From Winogradskyella sediminis (lineage in GTDB: Bacteria; Bacteroidota; Bacteroidia; Flavobacteriales; Flavobacteriaceae): a stretch of DNA of 64,000 nt. The DNA is taken from the NCBI RefSeq assembly GCF_003387355.1, contig NZ_QUNH01000003.1, positions 124,001-188,000 on the forward strand, in the 5' to 3' direction. Position numbers and translations under genes: made by a program. The notes beneath the pieces were generated by a model. It was given only the letters and a program-made list of their open reading frames with translations. It was not told the DNA's origin and ran no database searches. Below, in pieces: positions 15,749-24,504 of the stretch. Position 1 is the first letter of the stretch; each line of letters begins with the position of its first letter.

Positions 15749-15771
15749 TGCTAATGGTGTTTTGTGTTATA

Positions 15772-15795
15772 AAGAGGTTTCGACTGCGCTTAACG
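15772..15795. repeat. Dispersed intergenic repeat fragment
   Basis: agaggtttcgactgcgctta resembles a short motif (gtttcgactgcgct) that recurs in intergenic regions of many flavobacterial genomes. It is recalled from memory and not counted within this window. Confidence 0.35.
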
Positions 15796-15836
15796 TATCA
15801 CTTTTGTTGTATTTTGCTTAACCTGATAGACTTGTG

Positions 15837-16154
15837 TTATACAGCGTCGTCAACCAATTCTTTTAAAACATCAAACTTATTAGTTTGTACCTGACCTTTA
15901 AATTCACCGTTTTTGAATGTCGCAAAGGTTGGTAAATTATCTACCGTTGCTAATTTTCTACTCTCAGGAAATTTTTCAGCATCAGCGATCACAAACGTTG
16001 CACCTTCGTGTGCTGTGGATAATTTCTTGAATTTTGGCTTCATAATGCGACAATTACCGCACCATGTGGCAGAATACTGTACGATTACAGTGTCGTTACC
16101 ATTAATGATCTCTTGTAGGTTATCTTGCTCTAATTCTTGTATCATAGTTTTCAT
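15837..16154 (-). CDS. Thioredoxin family protein
   Basis: A 105-residue cytosolic thioredoxin-fold protein. The redox motif is WCGNC with cysteines 32 and 35, and the cis-proline loop is NLPTFATFKNGEF. The GN dipeptide differs from the GP of classical thioredoxins. Translation may instead start at the Met at residue 4. It sits between the peroxiredoxin gene and DUF6952 on the same strand, so reduction of the peroxiredoxin is a reasonable inferred role. Confidence 0.9.
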   Translation of the reverse strand: MKTMIQELEQDNLQEIINGNDTVIVQYSATWCGNCRIMKPKFKKLSTAHEGATFVIADAEKFPESRKLATVDNLPTFATFKNGEFKGQVQTNKFDVLKELVDDAV

Positions 16155-16165
16155 TTTTTTTATAG

Positions 16166-16194
16166 ACCTGACAGATTTTTGAAACCTGTCAGGT
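16166..16194. repeat. Short palindromic intergenic repeat
   Basis: ACCTGACAG (16166-16174) and CTGTCAGGT (16186-16194) form a perfect 9-bp stem with an 11-base loop between the thioredoxin and peroxiredoxin genes. A T-rich stretch on one side would allow weak termination; the sequence also resembles a dispersed flavobacterial palindrome. Confidence 0.5.
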
Positions 16195-16200
16195 TTAATT

Positions 16201-16225
16201 GAGATTGCGTTTTGCTCGCAATGAC
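16201..16225. repeat. Short dispersed-type repeat with hairpin
   Basis: gagattgcgttttgctcgca continues with atgac and contains ATTGCG (16204-16209) paired with CGCAAT (16217-16222). The motif recalls an abundant Bacteroidota intergenic repeat. It adjoins the stop of the peroxiredoxin gene. Confidence 0.4.
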
Positions 16226-16233
16226 TAAAGTTC

Positions 16234-16872
16234 TTAGTGCGTTGCTAAATAAGCAGCAGTACCTTTAGCATTGGCTTGCATAGCTTCTTTACCTTCTTCC
16301 CAGTTTGCAGGACACACTTCTCCTTTTTCTTGTACGTGTGTTAAGGCATCAATGATTCTTAAGTATTCGTTTACATTTCTACCTAATGGCATGTTGTTTA
16401 CACTTTCGTGCTGAATTGTACCTTCTTCATCAATGATGTAAGTTGCTCTGTAGGTTACGTTATCACCTTCTACCGTCATTAAGCCTGTTTCTTCATCAAA
16501 TTGCTCGTTAAAGATATCTAAGATACCTAAAGCTGAAGCTAAGTTACGGTTAGAATCTGCTAACAATGGGTATGTTACACCTTCAATACCACCATTGTCT
16601 TTTGCAGTACTTAACCATGCAAAGTGTACTTCGGCTGTATCACAAGAAGCACCAATCACTACAGTGTTTCTTTTTTCGAATTCACCTAAAGCAGCTTGGA
16701 AAGCATGTAATTCTGTTGGACAAACGAAAGTGAAATCTTTTGGGTACCAAAATAACACCACTTTCTTATTGTTGTTTTTTGCTTCTTCTAGAACGTTCAC
16801 TGTAAAAGTGTCGCCCATCTCATTCATTGCGTTTACGTTTAAATCTGGAAATTGTCTTCCTACTAATGCCAT
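16234..16872 (-). CDS. 2-Cys peroxiredoxin (AhpC/Prx1 type)
   Basis: This 212-residue cytosolic enzyme should reduce H2O2 and organic peroxides. The peroxidatic cysteine is C51 in FVCPTE, with Thr and Arg partners of the family in place. The resolving cysteine is C187 in GEVCPANW. Length and the two VCP motifs fit typical 2-Cys peroxiredoxins. The thioredoxin gene downstream on the same strand is the probable reductant. A TATCTTTG promoter element lies 41 bases upstream. Confidence 0.93.
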   Translation of the reverse strand: MALVGRQFPDLNVNAMNEMGDTFTVNVLEEAKNNNKKVVLFWYPKDFTFVCPTELHAFQAALGEFEKRNTVVIGASCDTAEVHFAWLSTAKDNGGIEGVTYPLLADSNRNLASALGILDIFNEQFDEETGLMTVEGDNVTYRATYIIDEEGTIQHESVNNMPLGRNVNEYLRIIDALTHVQEKGEVCPANWEEGKEAMQANAKGTAAYLATH

Positions 16873-16912
16873 GTTTTTTTATAGTTTTAAATTGAGTATT
16901 AATTTTCGACCA

Positions 16913-16920
16913 CAAAGATA
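16913..16920 (-). promoter_or_regulatory. -7 promoter element for the peroxiredoxin gene
   Basis: The minus strand reads TATCTTTG (consensus TANNTTTG) 41 bases before the start codon. The nearest TTTG further upstream is 28 bases away, beyond the usual spacing. Confidence 0.45.
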
Positions 16921-17015
16921 CTTTTCATTAGCGAATTACCACGGTATGCAAATTTTAATTTTTTATATGTCGATTGATTTTGACTATGGTAATTTTTGAT
17001 TGTAATAAATAAAAA

Positions 17016-18485
17016 CTATTTATTTTTTAGCATCTTAATTTTAAGATTTAAAGCCGCAAATAATAAAGTGGTAAACGGGCTTAACCAGTTAAATACGGCG
17101 TAGAATATATATTCGCCAACACCAACTCCTAAAACACCACTTTGGTAAGCACCACAAGTATTCCAAGGGATAAGAACAGAGGTTACGGTTCCGGAATCTT
17201 CTAAAGTTCTACTTAAATTCTGAGGAGCTAAGCCTTTGTCTTCATAGGCTTGCTTAAACATTTTACCAGGAATAACTATGGCCAAATATTGATCTGAAGC
17301 TACAATGTTTAAACCGATACAACTGGCCACTGTACTTGCAAATAAGCCAAAGACCGACGTGGCAACGGATAATAACGCTTTGGTGATTCTGGCAAGTGCT
17401 CCGATGCCATCCATAATACCACCAAACACCATTGCACAGATAATTAAAAAGATGGTCCAAAGCATACCTTCCATACCACCTGCAGAGAATAAGTCGTTTA
17501 ATTTTTCATTGTCCGTTACAATCGCTGTATCTGTAAAAATAGAACGCACAATTGCCGATACTCTAGAATCTGCCAAACTATCTAAAATGGCTCCTTGAAA
17601 TAGGAAGGCAAAAATAATGGCTAAGACAATACCCGAAACCAAAGCTAATAAAGGTTTTGTTTTTAGTAATATTAAGGCTACTACAGCAACAGGAACGGCA
17701 AATAACCATGGCGAAATATGAAATGTATCATCTATAGAGGAAAGTAGGTTGCTCACATCTGCAGTACCAGAGGTATCAATATTAAGACTGATGACTGCAA
17801 AAACAACTAAAGTAATTATAATTGTAGGCACTGTAGTAATAGACATGTATTTAATGTGGGTAAACAAATCTGTACCAGCCATAGCAGGTGCAAGGTTGGT
17901 GGTATCACTTAAAGGCGACATTTTATCTCCGAAGTAAGCACCAGAAATGACGGCTCCGGCAATCATACCAGGATGTATTCCTAAAGCGGTTCCGATACCC
18001 ACAAGAGCAATACCAACGGTCGCCGAGGTAGTCCAAGAACTGCCAGTGGCAATAGAGATAATAGCTGCGATAATGACGGAAGCGGGTAAGAATATTTCAG
18101 GACTTAATACTTGTAAACCATAATAGACCATAGCAGGAATGACTCCACTGACTAACCATGTGCCAGCTAAGGCGCCGACTAAAAATAAAATCATAATAGG
18201 AACAAAAACACTTTTAAGGTTTTCCCATACTTCTTTAAGCATGGTAGGAAATGTTACTTTATTAAATAAACCTACAGCAGCTGCTATGCCACCACCAATT
18301 ATTAATATAATTTGATTGGTGTATGCGCCAAACCATTCTTGATCCTCAATAATAAAGATGTTAATGGCTAATAAAGAGATAAGAATGACGACAGGTATAA
18401 GTGCTTCAAAAAAACTAAGTTCTTTATTGTCTATAATAGTTTGATTTTCTGTTTTAATGTCACTTAAGTGGTCGTTTTCTTGCAT
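17016..18485 (-). CDS. nhaC: Na+/H+ antiporter, NhaC family
   Basis: A 489-residue membrane protein with about 11-12 hydrophobic helices. Conserved NhaC segments include SIATGSSWTTSATVGIALVGIG, GAYFGDKMSPLSDTTNLAPAMAGTDLFTHIKYM and PWNTCGAYQSGVLGV. It exchanges Na+ for H+ at the inner membrane for ion and pH balance, as expected in a marine bacterium. It stands alone between the peroxiredoxin and PLP-enzyme genes. Confidence 0.92.
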   Translation of the reverse strand: MQENDHLSDIKTENQTIIDNKELSFFEALIPVVILISLLAINIFIIEDQEWFGAYTNQIILIIGGGIAAAVGLFNKVTFPTMLKEVWENLKSVFVPIMILFLVGALAGTWLVSGVIPAMVYYGLQVLSPEIFLPASVIIAAIISIATGSSWTTSATVGIALVGIGTALGIHPGMIAGAVISGAYFGDKMSPLSDTTNLAPAMAGTDLFTHIKYMSITTVPTIIITLVVFAVISLNIDTSGTADVSNLLSSIDDTFHISPWLFAVPVAVVALILLKTKPLLALVSGIVLAIIFAFLFQGAILDSLADSRVSAIVRSIFTDTAIVTDNEKLNDLFSAGGMEGMLWTIFLIICAMVFGGIMDGIGALARITKALLSVATSVFGLFASTVASCIGLNIVASDQYLAIVIPGKMFKQAYEDKGLAPQNLSRTLEDSGTVTSVLIPWNTCGAYQSGVLGVGVGEYIFYAVFNWLSPFTTLLFAALNLKIKMLKNK

Positions 18486-18635
18486 TTTAGTCAGTTTAGT
18501 TCCGTAATGTTACGATTTTGTTAAATCATTTGCAAATGGAATGTATATCTGCAATGGTGTTGCAAAAGATAAGGGTAAGATGCCTAAAGTGCTTTAAGAA
18601 TCTCACCCTTAATTAAGTAAAGTTATTTTTTTAGC

Positions 18636-19835
18636 TTAAAGAATCCCCAATTCTTTCATGCAAGAATTCATCATTTTATAAGTACGTTCAATATCGGCAT
18701 CTAAACCAATAGAAAACCGAATTAATCCATCGCTTAATCCCATGGCTTCTTGTTCTTCTTCTGGGATTTCAGAAGAAGTAGAGCTTCCTGGTGCACTAAA
18801 TAGGGTTTTGTAAAAACCTAAACTTACTGCCAAATAGCCTAAGTTGCGTTCTTGCATTAATTCCATTAAAGCATTGGCTTTGTTTAAAGAACCGACATCA
18901 ATAGTTAACATGCCACCATAACCGTATTTGTTATTCATCATAGAAGTAAACAATTGATGTGATGGGTGAGAAGCTAAGCCAGGATAAACCGTTTTTAAAC
19001 CGTCATTCTCAAATTTTTCAGCTAAATAGTTGGCGTTGTAGCTGTGTTGCATCATTCTAATATGCAGTGTTCTCAAATTTTTTAATACAGAAGCTGAACG
19101 CATACTATCCATTGTAGCACCTAATAACATGGCAGCTCCGCTATTCACATTTCTAAGGTCATCGATGAGCTCTTGAGAACCACAAACCACTCCGCCAACG
19201 GTGTCCGAAGAGCCATTAATAAACTTAGTAAGACTGTGAATTACAATATCAGCACCTAACGTAGTTGGAGATATCGATAAGGGAGAAAAGGTGTTATCGA
19301 CCACCAGTTTTAGGTCATGTTTTTTTGCAATGGCAGCTAAACACTTAATATCAGCGACTTCTAATAAAGGGTTGCTCACAGATTCACAGAACAATATTTT
19401 GGTGTTTGGTGTAATGGCGGCTTCAACGCTTTCGAGCTTTGTAATGTTTACAAAGGAAGTGTTAATACCTAACCGAGGAGTAAAGTTTTTTAAAAATGCG
19501 TAAGTACCACCATAGATGGTGCGGCTGCTCACTACATGGTCGCCAGCATTGCAATGTTGTAAAATTACAGGTGTAATGGCTCCCATGCCAGAAGCAGTTA
19601 CTGTAGCGGTTTCCGTACCTTCCATAGCAGCTAAGGCTTCTCCTAAATATAAATTAGAAGGTGACGAATGACGCGAATATAAATAACAACCATCTGCGTT
19701 ACCTTCAAAGGTGTCGAACATGGTTTTTGCGGATAAAAAAGTATAGGTAGAGGAATCTGAGATGGATGGATTCACACCTCCGAATTCACCAAAGTACTGT
19801 AAATCTTGAATATGATTTGCTGGTTTAAATGCCAT
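18636..19835 (-). CDS. Cys/Met metabolism PLP-dependent enzyme (methionine gamma-lyase-like)
   Basis: A 399-residue cytosolic fold-type I PLP enzyme. The PLP lysine is K204 in SLTKFINGSSDTVGG, and D180 in LVVDNTFSP binds the pyridine nitrogen. YSRHSSPSNLYLGEALAAMEG is the family substrate/PLP loop. It could be a methionine gamma-lyase, cystathionine gamma-lyase or O-acyl-homoserine sulfhydrylase; sequence alone does not separate them. It is divergent from an Lrp/AsnC regulator, a layout commonly seen for amino acid catabolism enzymes and favouring methionine gamma-lyase. Confidence 0.85.
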   Translation of the reverse strand: MAFKPANHIQDLQYFGEFGGVNPSISDSSTYTFLSAKTMFDTFEGNADGCYLYSRHSSPSNLYLGEALAAMEGTETATVTASGMGAITPVILQHCNAGDHVVSSRTIYGGTYAFLKNFTPRLGINTSFVNITKLESVEAAITPNTKILFCESVSNPLLEVADIKCLAAIAKKHDLKLVVDNTFSPLSISPTTLGADIVIHSLTKFINGSSDTVGGVVCGSQELIDDLRNVNSGAAMLLGATMDSMRSASVLKNLRTLHIRMMQHSYNANYLAEKFENDGLKTVYPGLASHPSHQLFTSMMNNKYGYGGMLTIDVGSLNKANALMELMQERNLGYLAVSLGFYKTLFSAPGSSTSSEIPEEEQEAMGLSDGLIRFSIGLDADIERTYKMMNSCMKELGIL

Positions 19836-19888
19836 AATAGTTTTATTTAAAGATTAAGATATTCAAAAGTCGCTATATTTAGATAATT

Positions 19889-19937
19889 AATCAATATACT
19901 TTAATATATATGGAATTTTTAACTATATAAATTGATT
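19889..19937. promoter_or_regulatory. Candidate Lrp-type operator in the divergent intergenic region
   Basis: AATCAAT at 19889-19895 and its inverse ATTGATT at 19931-19937 are 42 bp apart start to start, about four helical turns, within very AT-rich DNA. Such spacing would suit an oligomeric Lrp/AsnC protein. Inferred only. Confidence 0.35.
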
Positions 19938-19998
19938 ATGGTAGTTTTATAATCTTTAAATTTGGTTATTTTATAACTAATCACGAAAAAATATAAGT

Positions 19999-20457
19999 AT
20001 GATGTTTGATGCCATAGACCGCGAACTCCTTAAATTATTACAAACAGATAGTAAGCAAACCAATAAAGCGCTATCGCATCAACTTAATTTATCTGTGACC
20101 GCAGTGTATGAACGTATTAAAAAGTTAGAAAAAAGCGGCCTTATAAAACAGTATGTTGCACTTGTGGATAAAAGCAAAGTAGAGAAGGATTTTGTGGCGT
20201 TTTGTCATGTAAAATTGGTGCAACATTCGCAAGATTATGTCGTACGGTTTGAGCGTGAAGTAAAACAACTCCATGAAGTGTTAGAATGTTATCATCTTAG
20301 TGGTGATTACGATTACTTACTCAAAGTATTGGTAAAAGACATGAAAGCCTTCAGAGAATTTATGGTTGAAAAATTAACAAAAATCAATCATATTGGCAGT
20401 ACACACAGTATGTTTATGATTAATGAAGTAAAATATACGACGGCCATTTCAGTGTAA
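19999..20457 (+). CDS. Lrp/AsnC family transcriptional regulator
   Basis: The protein has 152 residues. The N-terminal winged helix (about 4-60) reads DRELLKLLQTDSKQTNKALSHQLNLSVTAVYERIKKLEKSG. The C-terminal RAM/ligand domain (about 65-145) contains the YHLSGDYDYLLKVLVKDM segment. Translation may start at M1 or M2. It is divergent from the PLP enzyme gene and probably regulates it, and itself, in response to an amino acid such as methionine. Confidence 0.92.
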   Translation: MMFDAIDRELLKLLQTDSKQTNKALSHQLNLSVTAVYERIKKLEKSGLIKQYVALVDKSKVEKDFVAFCHVKLVQHSQDYVVRFEREVKQLHEVLECYHLSGDYDYLLKVLVKDMKAFREFMVEKLTKINHIGSTHSMFMINEVKYTTAISV

Positions 20458-20570
20458 AATAGTGATTCTGTCATAGTTATTGACGAAATTGTAACATACA
20501 AATGGTATAAGGTTTTAAGGCAAAAGTGCTTAAAATCTGGAAGTTAGGTGTTTTGAATTGGGTTTAGAAT

Positions 20571-20578
20571 TAAATTTG
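20571..20578 (+). promoter_or_regulatory. -7 promoter element for the PAS-LuxR gene
   Basis: TAAATTTG matches TANNTTTG; a TTTG at 20552-20555 lies 15 bases upstream. The start codon is 48 bases downstream. Confidence 0.45.
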
Positions 20579-20625
20579 TTAAAAGAATAGAGATGCTGTT
20601 TCTATAATTTTTCTAAATTTAAGCT

Positions 20626-21396
20626 ATGAAATACACCGAGATCAAGGACTTATATAAGTTTATTTTTAAATCTTACGACAAACCATTTCTAAAAGAGCAT
20701 ATTAAAAAAATTATAGAGCTCGATGAATACTTGCCATACAGTTCTACGTTTTTTTGTGTAACTAATACGCAAGATTTAACCTTTGAATACATTAGTAAAA
20801 ACTACACCTCATGCTTAGGATTAGATGCTAATGAGCTAAAAGTACATGGAATGCGATCTTTGTGGAGCAGAATTCACCCAGACGATGTTGATGCTTGGTT
20901 AAATGCATTAAATAGTTTAATGGAATTTACACTAGCGGAAATTCCTAAAAACAAACGAAAAGATGCTAATTACACTTGGAATTTTAGAATGCGAAATAGC
21001 GATGAAGTCTATGTTAATATCATTCAAAATACAACACCTCTAGTCTTTGACTCAGAGAGCAAACCAATCATCGGATTAGCGCATTACACGGTTTTAGATC
21101 CCAATATTAAAATGGATATTACGGCCTCAGCAAAATTATTAAACACCAACAACGAATACGAAACCTTATTCTTTAGTAATTTCTCTCAAAAATTATTGAA
21201 TGATGGTATTAGTAATCGAGAACGCGATGTGATTAGGTTACTGGTTTTAAATAAATCTAGTAAAGAAATCTCGAGAACACTAAGTATTAGTTCTCATACG
21301 GTAGACACACACCGCAGAAATATTTTAAGAAAGCTCAATATCTCATCAACTGGTGAATTAGTTGGGATGTTAAAAATGAATCAACACTGGCTTTAG
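20626..21396 (+). CDS. PAS domain LuxR-type transcriptional regulator
   Basis: A 256-residue cytosolic protein. A PAS-like sensor (about 35-165) has FEYISKNYTSCLGLDANELKVHGMRSLWSRIHPDD and a PAC-like FRMRNSDEVYVNIIQNTTPLV. The GerE/LuxR helix-turn-helix occupies about 195-250 (SNRERDVIRLLVLNKSSKEISRTLSISSHTVDTHRRNILRKL). It appears to be a one-component sensor, although the PAS ligand is unknown. It is transcribed alone. Confidence 0.88.
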   Translation: MKYTEIKDLYKFIFKSYDKPFLKEHIKKIIELDEYLPYSSTFFCVTNTQDLTFEYISKNYTSCLGLDANELKVHGMRSLWSRIHPDDVDAWLNALNSLMEFTLAEIPKNKRKDANYTWNFRMRNSDEVYVNIIQNTTPLVFDSESKPIIGLAHYTVLDPNIKMDITASAKLLNTNNEYETLFFSNFSQKLLNDGISNRERDVIRLLVLNKSSKEISRTLSISSHTVDTHRRNILRKLNISSTGELVGMLKMNQHWL

Positions 21397-21721
21397 GTGT
21401 AAGAATACTTAAATTGAGTATTGTTCGGTACTATAAAAATCTGCAACTTTGTTATGCTATAAATCAAGGGGAAATACGTCCATTCTTTCTATTATTTAAA
21501 ATAATCTAAAGTTTGGACTATTTTATGCAACATCAACTTCTACAAAAACGGTGTTCTTAATATGTAAATTCGGTAAGATTCTTAACTTATAAAGGAACTT
21601 ACAAGACCGAGAATAAAAGCAATACATTATAGATTTCAATAATGAGTTTAAAATTCGCAAATCATTAATCAAAATTGTACTTTTGTTGGCATTATATTTA
21701 ATCAGATAAATACTATTCTTT
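21397..21721. other. 325-base intergenic region before lpd
   Basis: No convincing open frame, RNA or repeat was seen. The only supported element is a promoter-like TACTTTTG at 21678-21685, 36 bases before the lpd start codon. Confidence 0.5.
21678..21685 (+). promoter_or_regulatory. -7 promoter element for lpd
   Basis: TACTTTTG matches TANNTTTG and is followed by a 36-base leader. No clear -33 element at the normal spacing. Confidence 0.45.
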
Positions 21722-23122
21722 ATGAAATCATACGATGTAGCAATAATTGGTTCTGGACCTGGAGGTTATGTAGCAGCAATCCGTTGTGCACAATTAGGCA
21801 TGAAAACAGCCATTATTGAAAAATATGCTACACTTGGAGGAACGTGCTTAAATGTAGGTTGTATTCCAAGTAAAGCTTTATTAAGTTCTTCACATCATTA
21901 CGAAGAAGCCACTAAACATTTTGAAGATCACGGCATTGAAATCCCTGGAGATATCAAAGTGAATTTAGAAAAAATGATTGCTCGTAAGCAAGCTGTTGTA
22001 GACCAAACTACGGGTGGTGTTGATTTCTTAATGAAAAAGAATAACATCGATGTTTTTGAAGGACTTGGGTCTTTTAAAGATGCAACTCATATAACAATTG
22101 ATGGTAAAGATGCTCAAGAAATTGAAGCTAAAAATATTATCATTGCTACAGGTTCTAAACCTTCTACATTACCATTTATTACTTTAGATAAAGAACGTAT
22201 TATAACCTCTACGGAAGCATTAAAACTAAAAGAAATTCCAAAACACATGATTATCATTGGAGGTGGAGTCATTGGTTTAGAGTTAGGACAAGTGTATCGT
22301 CGTTTAGGTGCTGAGGTTACGGTTATCGAATATATGGATCGAATCTTACCAACCATGGATGCAGGCTTATCTAAAGAGCTAAATAAAGTCTTTAAGAAAG
22401 CGAAATGTAAGATGATGTTATCTCACAAAGTGCAATCGGTAGAGCGCAATGGAGATGAGGTAATTGTAAAAGCAGAAAACAAGAAAGGCGAAGTAGTAGA
22501 GTTTAAAGGGGACTATTGTCTTGTTTCTGTAGGGCGTCGTCCTTATACAGACGGATTAAACCTTGATGCTGCAGGTGTAAAAATGACAGATAGAGGACAA
22601 GTGGAAGTGAATGAACACTTACAAACTAATGTCTCTAATATTTATGCGATAGGTGATGTAGTAAAAGGAGCAATGTTAGCGCATAAGGCAGAAGAAGAAG
22701 GAGTATTTGTTGCTGAAACTTTAGCAGGACAAAAACCACATATTGATTACAACTTAATTCCAGGTGTAGTGTACACATGGCCAGAAGTTGCTGCGGTTGG
22801 TAAAACGGAAGAAGAATTAAAAGAAGCAGGTACGGCTTATAAAGTGGGGCAATTTCCATTTAGAGCCTTAGGTAGAGCTAGAGCAAGTGGTGATACAGAT
22901 GGTTTTGTAAAAATCTTAGCCGATAAGGCAACCGATGAAGTTTTAGGAGTACATATGATAGGTGCACGCTGTGCCGATTTAATTGCCGAGGCTGTAACTG
23001 CTATGGAATTTAGAGCATCTGCTGAAGATATTTCGCGCATGTCTCATGCCCACCCAACATTTGCAGAAGCTGTAAAAGAAGCCGCTTTAGCTGCCACAGA
23101 TGATAGAGCGTTACACGTTTAG
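21722..23122 (+). CDS. lpdA: Dihydrolipoyl dehydrogenase (E3)
   Basis: A 466-residue flavoenzyme. The FAD motif GSGPGGYVAA is at about 10-19, and the redox disulfide GGTCLNVGCIPSK has C42 and C47. A second NAD-binding motif, IIGGGVIGLELG, and the C-terminal HAHPTFAEA motif that supplies the active-site His and Glu are present. It reoxidises dihydrolipoamide in the 2-oxo acid dehydrogenase and glycine cleavage complexes. FabV follows 10 bases later on the same strand, so the two are probably co-transcribed. Confidence 0.97.
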   Translation: MKSYDVAIIGSGPGGYVAAIRCAQLGMKTAIIEKYATLGGTCLNVGCIPSKALLSSSHHYEEATKHFEDHGIEIPGDIKVNLEKMIARKQAVVDQTTGGVDFLMKKNNIDVFEGLGSFKDATHITIDGKDAQEIEAKNIIIATGSKPSTLPFITLDKERIITSTEALKLKEIPKHMIIIGGGVIGLELGQVYRRLGAEVTVIEYMDRILPTMDAGLSKELNKVFKKAKCKMMLSHKVQSVERNGDEVIVKAENKKGEVVEFKGDYCLVSVGRRPYTDGLNLDAAGVKMTDRGQVEVNEHLQTNVSNIYAIGDVVKGAMLAHKAEEEGVFVAETLAGQKPHIDYNLIPGVVYTWPEVAAVGKTEEELKEAGTAYKVGQFPFRALGRARASGDTDGFVKILADKATDEVLGVHMIGARCADLIAEAVTAMEFRASAEDISRMSHAHPTFAEAVKEAALAATDDRALHV

Positions 23123-23132
23123 AACATAACAA

Positions 23133-24323
23133 ATGATAATAGAACCAAAAACGAGAGGCTTTATATGTTTAACAGCACACCCAAAAGGCTGTGAACAAAA
23201 TGTATTAAAGCAAATTGAGTATATAAAATCAAAACCGACCACTAATGGTCCTAAAAAGGTCTTAGTCATAGGTGCGTCTACAGGCTTTGGCTTGGCATCT
23301 AGAATTACAAGTGCTTATGGCTCTAACGCCTCAACCATTGGTGTGTTTTTTGAAAAACCACCCAAAGAAGGTCGTCCGGCGTCACCAGGTTGGTACAATA
23401 GTGCTGCATTTGAAACTCAGGCACATAAAGATGGCTTATATGCCAAAAGTATAAATGGAGATGCGTTTTCAAATGAAATTAAGGATCAAACTTTAAAGTT
23501 GATTAAAGAAGACTTAGGAGAGATTGATATGCTGGTATACAGTTTGGCTTCTCCAGTAAGAACACACCCTAATACAGGAAAGCGCTACAAGTCCGTTTTA
23601 AAACCGATTGGTGATACCTTTACTAATAATACGGTAGATTTTCATACAGGTGAGGTTAAAGAAATTTCAATTGAACCATGTTCTGGAGATGATATAGATA
23701 ATACTATTGCTGTAATGGGAGGTGAAGATTGGCAAATGTGGATTGATCTTTTGAGGTCGGAAAACGTTCTATCTAAAGATTTTAAAACAGTAGCTTATTC
23801 TTATATTGGCCCTTCGTTAACTGAAGCTGTATATAGAAAAGGAACCATTGGTAGGGCTAAAGACGATTTAGAGGCAACGGCGTTTAAAATTACAGAATCC
23901 TTAAAAGACATTAACGGAAAAGGTTATGTGTCAGTAAATAAAGCTTTAGTAACGCAGGCAAGTTCTGCAATTCCTGTAATTCCGTTATATATTTCTTTGC
24001 TATATAAAGTAATGAAAGAAAAAGGAATTCATGAAGGTTGTATAGAGCAAATAGAACGTTTATTTAACGAACGCTTATATGCTGAAGATTTGCAATTAGA
24101 TGAGCAAGGTAGAATCCGTGTTGATGATTGGGAAATGCGAGACGATGTACAAGCAAAAGTGTTAGAGCTATGGCAAGAGGCTACCACAGAAACATTACCA
24201 ACTATTGGTGATTTAGAAGGTTATAAAATAGATTTTTTCAACCTATTTGGTTTCGATGTTGAAGGTGTCGATTATGATAAAGATGTTGATGAAATGGTCG
24301 TAATTCCTGGGTTACAATCGTAA
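23133..24323 (+). CDS. fabV: Trans-2-enoyl-ACP/CoA reductase
   Basis: A 396-residue single-domain reductase of the FabV type, which uses NAD(P)H to reduce the enoyl double bond in the last step of fatty acid elongation. It starts with the family-typical MIIEPKTRGFICLTAHPKGC. The extended nucleotide loop VIGASTGFGLASR is at about 46-58. The catalytic Y234-X8-K243 spacing is diagnostic of FabV, compared with Y-X6-K in FabI. FabV often confers triclosan tolerance. Ends with a terminator. Confidence 0.95.
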   Translation: MIIEPKTRGFICLTAHPKGCEQNVLKQIEYIKSKPTTNGPKKVLVIGASTGFGLASRITSAYGSNASTIGVFFEKPPKEGRPASPGWYNSAAFETQAHKDGLYAKSINGDAFSNEIKDQTLKLIKEDLGEIDMLVYSLASPVRTHPNTGKRYKSVLKPIGDTFTNNTVDFHTGEVKEISIEPCSGDDIDNTIAVMGGEDWQMWIDLLRSENVLSKDFKTVAYSYIGPSLTEAVYRKGTIGRAKDDLEATAFKITESLKDINGKGYVSVNKALVTQASSAIPVIPLYISLLYKVMKEKGIHEGCIEQIERLFNERLYAEDLQLDEQGRIRVDDWEMRDDVQAKVLELWQEATTETLPTIGDLEGYKIDFFNLFGFDVEGVDYDKDVDEMVVIPGLQS

Positions 24324-24341
24324 AACATATAGTTTTAAAAA

Positions 24342-24366
24342 GCGAACTTATTGAGTTCGCTTTTTT
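24342..24366 (+). terminator. Terminator after fabV
   Basis: Stem GCGAACT (24342-24348) with AGTTCGC (24354-24360), 5-base loop, then six T. A closely similar hairpin occurs at 27569-27588. Confidence 0.85.
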
Positions 24367-24383
24367 GTTCTAATTATGTTCTA

Positions 24384-24504
24384 ATGAAAAAGGCATTCTT
24401 TTATTTTCTATTTGTGATTTAAAAAAGACACTCAGGAACATTCGGAAGCCATTGTAGAAATAGAACTCGCCAAATATGATTTGTATAAAAAACAAGTATT
24501 ATAA
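24384..24504 (+). pseudogene. Remnant of a small lipoprotein-like gene
   Basis: ATG at 24384 starts MKKAFFYFLFVI, a signal-like sequence, then hits TAA. The following bases continue in frame as KKDTQEHSEAIVEIELAKYD and LYKKQVL to a TAA at 24502-24504. Together they read like a lipoprotein that has lost the end of its signal peptide and lipobox. The end overlaps the convergent gene's stop by six bases. Alternatively it is chance open sequence. Confidence 0.4.
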
